From: Zychaea mexicana
Taxonomy: Eukaryota; Mucoromycota; Mucoromycetes; Mucorales; Lichtheimiaceae
DNA length: 64,000 bases
Assembly: GCF_025766255.1 (NCBI RefSeq)
Contig: NW_026516678.1
Coordinates: forward strand, 434,001-498,000
Reading direction: 5' to 3'
Shown: positions 1-10,363 of the stretch, piece by piece
How positions within the stretch are numbered: the stretch's first letter is position 1
Layout of the letters: each line of letters opens with the position of its first letter
Program-made: the position numbers and the translations under genes
Notes under the pieces: model-generated
Databases searched by the model: none
Seen by the model: the letters and a program-made list of their open reading frames with translations, nothing else
Told to the model about the DNA's origin: nothing

Positions 1-147
1 AAAAACAGAAAGTGCATCGTTCATGCGAGGCTTGAACGAAGCAGGAACTTGATAGATAAGAGTGCATTTGAATCAGTACATTTGAATGTTCTATGTTTCA
101 TCGCCTTATAAAGTTAGTAATACCTCTTGATCCAAAACTGCTTCGGC

Positions 148-621
148 TCATTTGGCGATGTTATGCATTGATACGCTGCAAATGTAGTGCATATTGTGAA
201 TAGTCTGCATGAGCTTTATATGCACCGCGAGGCCGGGGTTTTTTGGTGTCAAAGGAAACATGTAACGGCGCATGAGTACCAGTGGCAAAGCATAGTCAGG
301 GCACGATCTGCAGTACTCGATGTCAAACTGCCGAATACCTAAGAAGGACAAGGATTATTCATTTTTTCTCTAAAGAAGAAAAACCTGAAAGTAATGCTTA
401 CCGCACTTAAAAAATGCAAGTGATATTCTTGTGGACCTTTGTATCAGGAGCACAACCACAAACCACACGAGTGGCAGGCTCAAGTGGCTTTGCAACTGGT
501 GCTTGCTTATAACCGTCTTTGTATGCCTTGAGTTACGCAGGGAAGATGTTTGACCAGCGAACTGCACGTTTGACGGCTGCAGTCTAAAGTCTTGGCTGAT
601 TGCCAAAATCGTCCGCTTCAT
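148..621 (-). pseudogene. KDZ-transposase-like cysteine-cluster relic
   Basis: Two minus-strand reading blocks (621-370, then 351-148) can be linked by an intron with a GTAAGC-type donor near 404. The downstream block has paired cysteines (YCRSC) followed by a conserved-looking stretch, MFPLTPKNPGLAVHIKLM. This resembles the cysteine cluster that precedes the catalytic domain of fungal Kyakuja-Dileera-Zisupton (KDZ) transposases, where a 'glFP.TP..P..AF..' segment is typical. Nothing resembling the catalytic core follows toward base 1, so the copy is truncated or continues outside the window. Assignment rests on motif resemblance only; it could also be an unrelated zinc-binding protein fragment. 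Confidence 0.33.
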
Positions 622-1194
622 TCTCTGTCTCCCACTGCTCCATTAAAGAAGGATTGGCGAGGAGGAATGGCGAGATTCGAAGGGAGTGATCTTATCTTTC
701 GCAAATTTTGGTTCAGTATACTCTATTGACCCGTAATAAATTTGACTCACAAAAAATGACCTTCATATACAAAAGTGATGATTCAAAGAAGTTGATATGA
801 TGGTTAAAATATGCTCACCAGTGTTACAAACTGGACAAACTTATAGATATGTGAATAAAACATTATAGTAAAGAAGAAAGTGGTAAAGATAAGGGCATGA
901 ATTTGTCACATGAGTGACTATATAGCGGAATCATTGTCCCTAGGACGTGTGTTACCCGACAAGGATAAGAATCACACCATCGGTGTTTTCAGTTGGAAAT
1001 CAAAAAAAATACCCATTTCAGTAATCTCAGCTAAATTTTTTTTCCTCTTCACCCTTCGTTTTGCTTCCTCGTCCAACCTCCCTCTTCTTTCCTCTAAACC
1101 CAACCACTCGGAATACAACCACCACCCCAACAAACACCCCCTTAAAAATCACGTACGAGCTCGAAAAGCAGGAAGCGGGCGACATACACATCAA
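622..1194. other. Intergenic region upstream of the P5-ATPase gene
   Basis: No convincing coding sequence. The last 150 bases are pyrimidine-rich (CCTCC/CTTCC tracts), as in fungal core promoters and 5' leaders, and probably serve the gene starting at 1195. An in-frame upstream ATG at 910 would give a long non-conserved N-terminal extension and is less likely than 1195, which starts directly with a signal peptide. Confidence 0.4.
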
Positions 1195-4100
1195 ATGAGA
1201 GCGGCTGCATTGATACTTGCCGTCTTTTTGTTGGCGTCCACCACTACTTTTGAAGGAGCAAGGGCGATCCCTGTTTTTCACCATAGTAAGTTTCCTGCCT
1301 TTTATCGGTGCCTATCAGAGAATACAAAACGAATAACATCCGTCACTGTTTAACTTATAGTCAACGATTATGATCGAGATGGAAACGTCTGCCCCTTGCT
1401 GAGGAAGAAAGATGTCGAATGTCCCGTACTTTGCGTGACGAACCATGACCTTTGCCCTGCAACACTTGCACCAACCTGTCCTTCGGGCCAATCATTCTGT
1501 CTTGACGGTACCTGCCAAGAATCCTGCCAAGGCATCACCAACGCCTGTCTTTGCAATGGCGAAGCGATCGGCGCCGCATATACCAACTATGTTCCTTGCA
1601 TGGCTGGCCAGCTTGTCAACATTACCCATTTCAACGCCGAAATTGCAGCCCAACAGACCCGAGATACGTGTTCGTCAGCCGTCGGATTAGCGTCGTCGTC
1701 ATCAGCAGCCAACGCCTCTTCGTCCATTGGTATCTGGGGCGAGGACACAACCTCGGCCATGATTTGGGCTGAATGTCCTGTTTTACCTGAACCCACTTTT
1801 ACTTTTCGTGAACCCATGTGGATTGCCGTCTGGTCACTGATGGGTGCGCAGGCCGGTCTGTTGATACTCTGGCATCTGTACAAGACGGGCCGCGAATTTG
1901 CGTTCCATCGTTCGTTGCGACAAGTCGACGGCAGCGATGCTGCTGCTGGAGCAGCAGCTGCAGGGACAACAACAAGTGCTCTGTCAAGCGTCGATGAGAA
2001 GATCAAGGCGGATGAAAAGAAAGAGCAAGGGGATCTTGCCGCTGCAGTGGTGAAAGCGAGCGCGGCGGATTCAGACACGTCATCGATACAGGATTCGGAA
2101 CGATTGCGATTCCGTGGTTTCAATACCGATTATATCGGCCTGTTCGTCTTTGGATCAGTCGTTGCCACTACACTCTTGTTTCTGGTCTTCTTGGGCTGTA
2201 TCGTCAGTGACTACTGTAAGTTTAAATTTTTCACGTCGTGCATGTCTGGTGTTACACTTGATCGTGTTACTTTGTTTGCTGACCGAACTCTTTTTTGTGT
2301 GGCACAGACGGTGATTTGGGTGGGGCAGAGTTTGCCATCTTTTTACAGTCCGAACTGTCATCCAAGATCTTTTGCGCTGTATGGCATATTGCTGCTGCTT
2401 GGTTTGTTGGTGTTCTGCTCTTCCGCAAGCGCATGGTCAACTATTTCCGTATCGAGTCGTACGCGCACGCTTCGCAGTATGTGCAGATCGAACGACGCCA
2501 AGAAGAGCAAGTGTTTTTGGACGATGGTAACAAGTTGATTGCCAAACTCCGAAAATACGAGCAGTTTGTCGTAAAGCGGCTAAAGTAAGTTTTTTTATTT
2601 ATTTTTTTGGTTTTCAAACTCAAAGCAAAACCAATGGTTGATCTTCTTATGTAAGACGTATTAATCGTTACTCGGGAATAATGTAGCATGGATATTCTGG
2701 TCGAGACACATAAAGTCAAGTATACCAGTGGATTGCGGTTCTTTGAATATCAATGCATGCGCTATGTCTTCAACGCAAATAAGCACAAGTATGAGCCGTA
2801 TGAGTTTGACCTTGGATCAACCAATAGCAAGCTCCACGAGTATGCCAGCGGTATGACAACAGAGGATGCTGCCAAACGTCAAGGATTGTTGGGATCGAAT
2901 ATCATCAAGGTTCATGTTCCTTCGATCCCGATTGCCATTGCCCAAGAGTAAGTCAATCTTAAACATGATAAGCATGCAACATTCGGTTGGATTTGACACT
3001 CATTCTATGCCTTGAACAACAGATTCAGCTCGTACTTGTACCTGTATCAGATGATGTGCATGTGGGTGTGGTAGTAAGTATCAAACACCCAATTCATATT
3101 ACAAGGATAGTAGGCAGAATTAATAAACGAAAAAGACAGAAAAAAATAATATTAATCACATGATCTATTTAGCTACTTCCAATACTTCCAAATGGGTCTG
3201 GTACAAACCTGCATCATCTTGGTGTCTGCATTTGTCCGCGTGATCTTGCGTCTGCGCGCCGAATATCGTATCAAGCACATGGCCGAACACGTCGACCAAG
3301 TGTGCGCCTTACGCGACGGTGAATGGAAAGAAGGCATTTCGAGCGGCGATCTTGTTCCTGGCGATGTATTCGAAGTGCGCGAAAATACCCAACTGCCTTG
3401 TGACGCTGTGATTCTGTCCGGTACTGTTGTTGTCAACGAGTCCTCCTTGACCGGTGAAGCCATGCCTATCCGTAAAATCGCCATGAATAACGATGAAAGT
3501 GTATACGACATGATGGGGTCGAGCAAGATCAACACCTTGTTTGCTGGCACAACAGTGATGCAAGCCACGTCTGCCGGCGATGGTGACGGTCGTATCCGCG
3601 CATTGGCTCTGCGTACGGGTATCACAAGCGAAAAGGGTATGCTTATCCACAAAATTCTGTTCCCGTCTCCCGTCAGCTTTATTTTCAACGAACACATCAA
3701 GCTTGCCATCTGTATCTTGCTGCTGTGGGGCGGTGTTGCGTTTGGATTGACCTTGTGGTGGATGGGTCGTGGTGACATTACCAGCTGGTTCTACGGTGTG
3801 TTCATCATGTCTCAAATCTTTTCCCCTCTGCTGCCTGCCGCATTTACCATCAACCAGTCCGTGTCGGCTGCCCGTATGCGCTCGAAGAAGATCTTGTGTT
3901 TGGATTTACCGCGCATCAACCTGTCTGGCAAGGTGCGTATCTTCTGCTTTGACAAGACTGGTACTTTGACCCGTGAAGGTTTGGAGTTTTATGGTGCTGT
4001 TGTACAACCCGACAAGTTGGATGGCACGTTCGATGACCGTGTGGAGGATCCGCTCAAAATGGACAAGACATTGGCCATGGGTATTGCTACCTGCCATGCT

Positions 4101-6028
4101 GTGACCAAGGTCCGTGACCAGTTCATTGGCAACCCTGTCGATATTGAATCGTTCAATGCCATGAAGTGGGAATTGCAGACGCCGGCTGATTCTCAGTACC
4201 TCGACACCTTGTGCCCTCCTGCCACCACTCCCAATGAAAAGCCTACTCCCGTACATGTGCTCCGCCGATTTGAATTCGTCCACGCCCGTGCATCACAATC
4301 GGTCGCTGTTTTGGACCCTGCCACTGAACACGTCCATGTGTTTCTGAAGGGCTCGTTTGAACGCGTCAAGCATCTGTCCGTTCAAGACACCATCCCCACC
4401 AACTATGATCAAACGGCCGCGAACTATGCTCGCGAAGGTTGCTACGTCTTGTCCTTGGCACACCGTGACATGGGTAAACTGGGCCAAGATGTGACGATGG
4501 AGCAGATCAAGACCATGTCCCGCGACGATTTAGAAAAGGACTGCCATTTCACTGGATTTATCCTATTCCGTAATATGCTCAAGCACGATACCACGGACGC
4601 TATTACAGAGCTCAAGGAAGGCGATACCCGCGTTGTCATGATCACTGGCGACACTGCACTCACTGGCATTTTCATTGCTCGCCAGTGTGGCATGATCGAA
4701 CCACACCAGCGCGTTCTACTCGGTGACTCTGTGGCTGGCAAACTGGTATGGCACGATGTGGATTCTGGCCACGAGGTGGACGTCGACCAAGTCTTAGAAG
4801 AGGATCCTCGCGAACAGCAGGAAAAGCAAGTCGAGTTGGCTGTCACTGGCCGTGCGTTCGAAACACTGATTGCTCAAAACAAGATGCGTAAATATTTGCT
4901 CAACACGCGCGTATTTGCCCGCATGACGCCATCTGACAAAATCCAGTGCGTCCGTTTGCACATGGAAAAGGGTGTCACTGGCATGTGCGGTGACGGTGGC
5001 AACGACTGTGGCGCTTTACGTGCTGCCCACGTCGGTCTTGCGCTGTCCGAAGCTGAAGCATCCATTGTCTCTCCTTTCAGCACCAGCAACCGAACCGTCA
5101 TGCAGTGTGTCGAGCTGTTGAAGCAAGGACGGTCTGCTCTTGCTACAAGTTTCGCCAACTACAAGTTCTTGATCTTTTACGGTGAATGCATGGCTGCATG
5201 GGAATTGCTCATGTTTTACTTCACTGTGATTGCACCGCAGCCTATCTGGATTACCATTGACGGTTTCATTGTCACGTTCATGACTTTTGCCATTACCCAA
5301 GCACGCCCAGCCAACAAACTGGGCCCCTCGCGACCCACAGCCAAGCCGGTTGGACCTTATACTTTGGCATCTGCCCTGGGTGTCATTTTCATCAATTTCT
5401 GGTTCGTCATCGGCGGTGTTATCTACCTCTTCCAGCAGAACTGGTTTGTATGTAACGAGTTCGACAGCAGCTCCATCGACTCTGCCCGTTGGTGGCTGTT
5501 GGGCGACAATTACGAATCCGAGGTCATTGCCCTGGTCATCATATTCCAGTTCTTCCACAATGCTGCCTTGGTCAACTTTGGTTCTGTCTACAGACAGTCC
5601 TGGTGGCGCAACTATGTTCTCGTCGTCTTTTGGTGCTGTTTCTTTGTCAGTACCAGTTACATGGTCCTAGCTGATCCCAACCCGTACAGCTGTATTGTAA
5701 GTTGTCTCTCTGTCTACTGTGATTTGCTATAGGGTCTAGAAACTTACCGTTATCTTTATAATAGTTCCGTATCAACTGCGGCACGCCAGCTGTATTAAAC
5801 GAGATCGGATACCCTATGCCCACCTGGGATGTGTCAGAATACAACTCGCCCTTGGGCCACAACGTCATGCCGGAACCGTTCAGATGGGGCTTGTGGGGCC
5901 TTATTCTGGGCAACCTTGCCGCCACTACCGTTTGGGAACGCGTCGTTGTTCAAGGCCTCATGCGCTCATGGGTCATGCGGCGCAACAAGAGGAACCCTCC
6001 CAAAAACCGTATTCTGTTCAAGCTGTAA
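1195..6028 (+). CDS. P5-type (P5B-like) ATPase with cysteine-rich N-terminal ectodomain
   Basis: Exons 1195-1285, 1361-2215, 2308-2584, 2687-2947, 3023-3073, 3173-5696 and 5765-6028 give 1440 aa with phases that close exactly. P-type ATPases phosphorylate an aspartate while moving cations or other substrates; P5B members act in vacuolar/lysosomal membranes (polyamine or metal-linked), P5A members in the ER. Visible: signal peptide at residues 1-24; a cysteine-rich segment of about 120 residues; membrane helices near 180-300; TGE at 605-607; phosphorylation motif DKTGTLT with D772; hinge GDGGNDCG near 1118, whose NDCGAL form is characteristic of P5 pumps; further C-terminal helices. The M4 segment before DKTG reads LPAAFTINQ where P5B enzymes usually have PPALP/T. 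Signal peptide plus Cys-rich region is an unusual N-terminus. P5 membership is firm; P5B versus a separate subgroup is inferred. Confidence 0.9.
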
Positions 6029-6283
6029 AAGTATCCATCCCTTGCTTAAGCACATATTTCTCATCCGTTCCAAGTATTGTATATTATAATTGTATTTCTT
6101 CCCTTCTTTAATTTTATTCAACATAGTCGGAGAAATTCGTAAATCACAGCATTCCTCCTTTCTCATATCAAAACATCCTAACCATTCCCACCCCCCACGT
6201 TCTCTCTATGTAATTTCCTTCTCTTTTTTTCTTCTACTCTTTGCTTTCATCATACATACTTAAAATATATAATCTCATTCAAC

Positions 6284-7111
6284 ATGAAGTATTCCAGCCT
6301 ACTGATGCTCACGGTAGTCGCAGCCGGTGTCCATGCATGTAACCCAGTGTATGCTGCGCTCTTCTTTTAATTCACAGTATATCTTCGCAGTACTCTCTTT
6401 GATATAAAGCTTTCCTGGATAAAAGAGAAAAACTAAAGTTTGGCGGAAACTTCTAGATATGAAATGTGTATGAAAACAGCACAGAGTGCAGTGGACGCAT
6501 GCAAAACGGGCGGATACGACTCGATACCTTCTTGTGCCTGCTCGGCTGAAAAGCAAGTACTCGCTTGCTTTTCGGAATGTCCTCAAAATGAACAAATCTT
6601 TGGTATAGATCAATGATACTTCGTTTACTGTAATGACCTACTCAAGCGTTATCATCTTGTAGATCAGGAAGAGAAACAAATGACACGTATATCAGATATC
6701 TGCGGTCGCTCAGGAGCTGAAGCCGAAGACGTCGAGCAAAAGGATCATGATGGCAGACAGCAGGAAAATAGTGGTGCTGAACAGCAAGTGACTATAGGTG
6801 AACAAGAAGAAGAAGAAGAAGAAGAAGAGATCCTACAACCGGCTCAAAAAGACAATAAGAAGCAGCAAAAGGAGGACGAGAAGAAGGATCAAACAGTCCA
6901 TGCAGCATCCATCCCAGAACCAATCCACAAGGATGCTGGCAACATATTTGGACAGACGCATGCAAAGCCAAACCAAGATACTGTTAACCAACAACAGCAG
7001 CAATCCATGGGCCATCCATCCGAGTCATCCGCTTCAGCCATTTCAGCAGCCATGGCCTTGATTGGCGCAGTATTTCCAGTTGCTGTGGTGTCATTAATGC
7101 TTCAACAATAA
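6284..7111 (+). CDS. Small secreted cysteine-rich protein, probably GPI-anchored
   Basis: Exons 6284-6348, 6457-6602 and 6663-7111 give 219 aa. The product has a signal peptide (residues 1 to about 19), then about 75 residues with eight spaced cysteines including a CxC pair, then a low-complexity acidic and Gln/Lys-rich stalk with a run of glutamates, and ends in a small-residue/hydrophobic tail (ISAAMALIGAVFPVAVVSL) typical of a GPI-attachment signal. This architecture matches small fungal cell-surface proteins with CFEM-like or related Cys-rich domains. It lies 255 bp downstream of the P5 ATPase on the same strand. The specific family is not recognised and function is unknown; wall or plasma-membrane location is inferred from the two terminal signals. 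Confidence 0.72.
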
Positions 7112-7194
7112 TAAAGCCCGAAATGCCTTTTAAGTTTCTGCAGTGTAGCATAGTGCCTTTTTCTTTTTCCAATCCTCCTACAAAAGCACTAATA

Positions 7195-7732
7195 ATGGTT
7201 TGCAAAAAGTGTGAAAAGAAATTGACAGCTGTAGCAGCACCTGATAAATGGAAAGAAGGATCAAAGAACTCAACGGGTAATTAGTCAATTGTTTTTGAGT
7301 TCAGTTCATAATGATATATTGCATTGACATTCAACTTCTTCCAATGATGCTTGATTAGCTGGCAAAGACGATCGTAAAGTTAATCAAAACAAACTTTTAT
7401 CGAAAGCAGCCAAAATAAGGTAATTTAAGATCAGTGCAGATCTTACAAGTTGTGTTATACTCAATTACTATTGATTGAACAGATTCAATCCATACGAAAG
7501 CAAGTGTCGCATTTGCAAAAGCAAAGTAAACCAACCACAAGCACATTACTGTCAACGTAAGCCCACACAATTTCTTTCTGCTTTGACAAAAAACATGCCT
7601 GTGAAAGAATATCAGGCTCACTGATTATATATACGTGTTGCTGGTATAGAATGTGCATATAAGCGAGGTATTTGTGCCATGTGTGGCAAGCAAATCCTTG
7701 ATACAAGCAGTTACAAGCAATCCTCAAAGTAA
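7195..7732 (+). CDS. CRIPT: CRIPT-family zinc-ribbon protein
   Basis: Exons 7195-7276, 7359-7419, 7483-7556 and 7650-7732 encode 99 aa, almost the length of human CRIPT (101 aa). The start MVCKKCEKKL, the central RFNPYESKCRICK and the end GICAMCGKQILDTSSYKQS align along the whole family. Four CxxC pairs form the conserved zinc-binding set. In animals CRIPT was named for PDZ binding, but the protein is found across eukaryotes and is linked to the minor spliceosome, binding zinc and stabilising RNA-protein contacts; the animal PDZ-ligand role does not transfer to fungi. Convergent with the gene ending at 7884 (151 bp between stops). Identification is secure from end-to-end similarity. Confidence 0.95.
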
Positions 7733-7883
7733 ATTATCCACCACCGCCTTTCTCTTTGTACATTTCACGCCGTACTCCTTAACATTAAGCATCGCACCAT
7801 CAAGTTCATTCCCACAAACCCTCTTTAACGAAGTATTCATATACACATTACAACATGTATTGCATTCGAAGAAAACACAAAAC

Positions 7884-8545
7884 TTACGGCGACAAGGATG
7901 GTGAAGGAGACGATGCTGATGATGGCTTTTCTGGGTTATTGGCTTTGAGCCAGCTAATGGCATCTTTTTCAGATACCATGGCAAAGGCATTGGATAAGAG
8001 TTGCGGTGGGATGTTGTTGTGGTTACTCGGAGAATCTATAAGTTATCGTATGAGTCTGATCAGCTATTATGTTGCCATAGCAACTCACAGATAAACGCCT
8101 CCCTCAAATATTTTTGAGCTTACTTGTGGGATTTTGTTGCTGTTTTTTTATGCGTCGTCCAAAAGTAAAATAACGAGAGGACCATGTAATTTTGGTAAGC
8201 ACCTCAACGTATTATGTACCACATAGAGTTGATGCTTTCTCTTTACCTGAGCCTGTTCTGCTTCGAGCAGTTCTTGTAATCGCTTCCGTGTCTCAGCCTC
8301 TGCTTGGTCTATCCGCTCTTTTTCTTGTTCTTTTTTGAGCTTATGTAAACGAGATAGAAATTAGATAGATAGTTTCTGTAAACAGAACAGCATATCTTTT
8401 ATGCGCGAGGTTGTTTCTTGTGTATCTATGCTTTTACCACTGCTGCATGTCGTTGACGGTACCGATCTAAACGTTCCCGCATGCTTGCTAAATGAGCTCG
8501 ATCTACTGTTGTTCGCACTGTTGATTCCTGTGTCGGTTCACTCAT
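7884..8545 (-). CDS. Small coiled-coil protein of unknown function
   Basis: Minus-strand exons 8545-8438, 8339-8247, 8202-8124 and 8035-7884 give 143 aa with consistent phases. Residues about 15-67 are Arg/Lys/Glu/Gln-rich and predicted to be helical coiled coil (KKEQEKERIDQAEAETRKRL), followed by a short aromatic segment (WSSRYFTFGRR), an Asn/Gln/Ser-rich linker and the tail segment AMVSEKDAISWLKANNPEKP. No family is recognised. The gene is divergent from the DUF1749 hydrolase (354 bp between starts) and convergent with CRIPT. Exon 3 is the least certain part; an extra upstream ORF (8838-8611) might add a 5' exon, but no clean donor joins it. Confidence 0.5.
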
Positions 8546-8899
8546 TTCTTCAGTATAGATCTAGAATAAAGAAAAAGAAAAAGCGAGCTGAGTTACATAG
8601 TGTGGTGTTATCAAATCTTAATTTCCAAAAGAAACGACACAAGACGTGTATTGCATCCTGGATATTTTTTTAAACGTGTTGCTTCCATAAGTATTGACGT
8701 TATAAACCGTCTTCGCACACCATAGCTCAGTAGTCGAAATACAATCTTGTCGAGGACGACGGGCTGCATAGTTTGTTCTTTAACGATGTATTGGTGGGCA
8801 CTGGCGTGCATATAAAATCCCAAGTCAGCAACAAACATTTAACAAAAACGCGTATCTATAAAAAAATCACTTGCTTCGAGCTCACATAAAAAGAAAACC
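8546..8899. promoter_or_regulatory. Shared divergent promoter region
   Basis: 354 bp separate the start of the minus-strand coiled-coil gene from the plus-strand hydrolase. The hydrolase ATG sits in AAAACCATGA, a good fungal initiation context (A at -3 region). No specific operator was recognised. Confidence 0.35.
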
Positions 8900-10029
8900 A
8901 TGAAGTTTGAAGGCGTTTTATTCACTTACTACGAACCCAAAAGTCTCACTGCGTTTGAGAGCGGTCCTCTCGACTCGCCCAACACTTGTATTTTCGTGGC
9001 AGGCCTCACTGAGGGGTACAACGCTGTTCCCTTCCTTCCTCCTTTGCAATCGAAACTGGCCGACATTGGCTGGTCATTAGTCCAAGTGCAGCTCACCTCA
9101 TCCTACAATGGCTTTGGAACTACCAATTTACAAAATGATTCCGACGAACTGGATCACTTGATCAAGTATCTGAAAAACGAGCGTAACAAGTCAAAAATTC
9201 TGTATCTTGGCCACTCAACAGGTAAAAAAAAAGTATACATAGAGTGCCTGAGCATATATTACACATACTTGAATAGAAAGACGTATGGTTTGCATATAGC
9301 AACTCAATGTGTGTGCGTGTGTGTGTGTGCGCAAAACGTATCGATAGTGACTCTATATAAAAATGGTCAATATTATAGAATGCATCTAGTGCTGACACAA
9401 AATGAGAATATGTTATTAGGGTCTCAGGATGGCTATTGGCACAACAAGTATGGCAAAATGAGTGAATCAGTGATGGGATACATCTTGCAAGCACCCGTGT
9501 CGGACCGTCAAGTTATGGAAGTCGAGCCGGAACATGCAAAGTATCTAGAACAAGCCAAAAAGCTGCGTGAGGCAAACCTGGGCCAGGAACTCATGCCTCG
9601 GGCTGCATGTGGTGATATTCCTATCACTGCAGACCGTTTCTACTCGCTCGGTGGAGCTGGGTAATCACATCTACATCATGGTTTTTATTCATGCCAACCA
9701 AAAGGTATCACTTGAGGGACAATAACTGACGTGATGCCATTTTTCCCTGTAGTGGCGATGATGACGTTTTTTCAACCGACTTGACCGATGAAACGATCAA
9801 GAGATTATACGAAGGTGTCAACCGGCCTACTGCCATGGTCCATGTAAAAGACGACGAGTGTTACGTCGGCAAGGAAGATCAACTTGAACTCATGAAACGC
9901 TTCCAGAGCTTTTGTCCAGCTATTCGCAGAACAATCGTGCTCGAAGAGGGTGGCCATAATGTCAATGCCAAAGTGGGTCAAGAACAACTATGTGATTTTG
10001 TTGTAGAGTTTATTCGACACATATCATAA
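8900..10029 (+). CDS. DUF1749 alpha/beta hydrolase (SidJ-related family)
   Basis: Exons 8900-9221, 9420-9660 and 9753-10029 encode 279 aa, the usual size for DUF1749. The nucleophile elbow GHSTG places the catalytic serine at residue 106; it is split by intron 1 and followed by SQDGYWH. The family signature ILQAPVSDRQ follows, then DDE near 217 as candidate acid and EGGHNVN with the catalytic His at 256. Characterised members include the fusarinine C esterase SidJ of Aspergillus, which acts in siderophore breakdown, but most members lack assigned substrates, so only hydrolase activity is claimed. No siderophore genes are adjacent. Intron 1 is 198 nt, a multiple of three, and has no in-frame stop. 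The gene ends 60 bp from the convergent ARP8 gene. Confidence 0.92.
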
Positions 10030-10089
10030 AATGTGTATACGGTTTCTTTTAAGGTGTCAATATACGCATATGTATATTTATTGGTAGAA

Positions 10090-10323
10090 TTAGACAAATA
10101 AAGCACGGTCGCGTAAGCATCGAGCGCCTACATTACTCCATTCTTCTTGTCCAATCCACATTTCTTTGGCTGTATCTAATTTGCTCAATACAGAACCACC
10201 TTTCCACATCAATAACCGTGGATCCAATTCACGAGGAGCCGGGAGCACTTCAACACGTTCTATTGCTGCTCGTCGAGCAATAACAGTGGATAAAATTCTA
10301 GAGTTTTCATGTATAAATGTATT

Positions 10324-10363
<40 letters not shown>

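Noticed and set aside
910..1194. In-frame N-terminal extension of the P5 ATPase from ATG 910
   Set aside because: The extension is low-complexity, matches a pyrimidine-rich leader, and would bury the signal peptide that begins at 1195.
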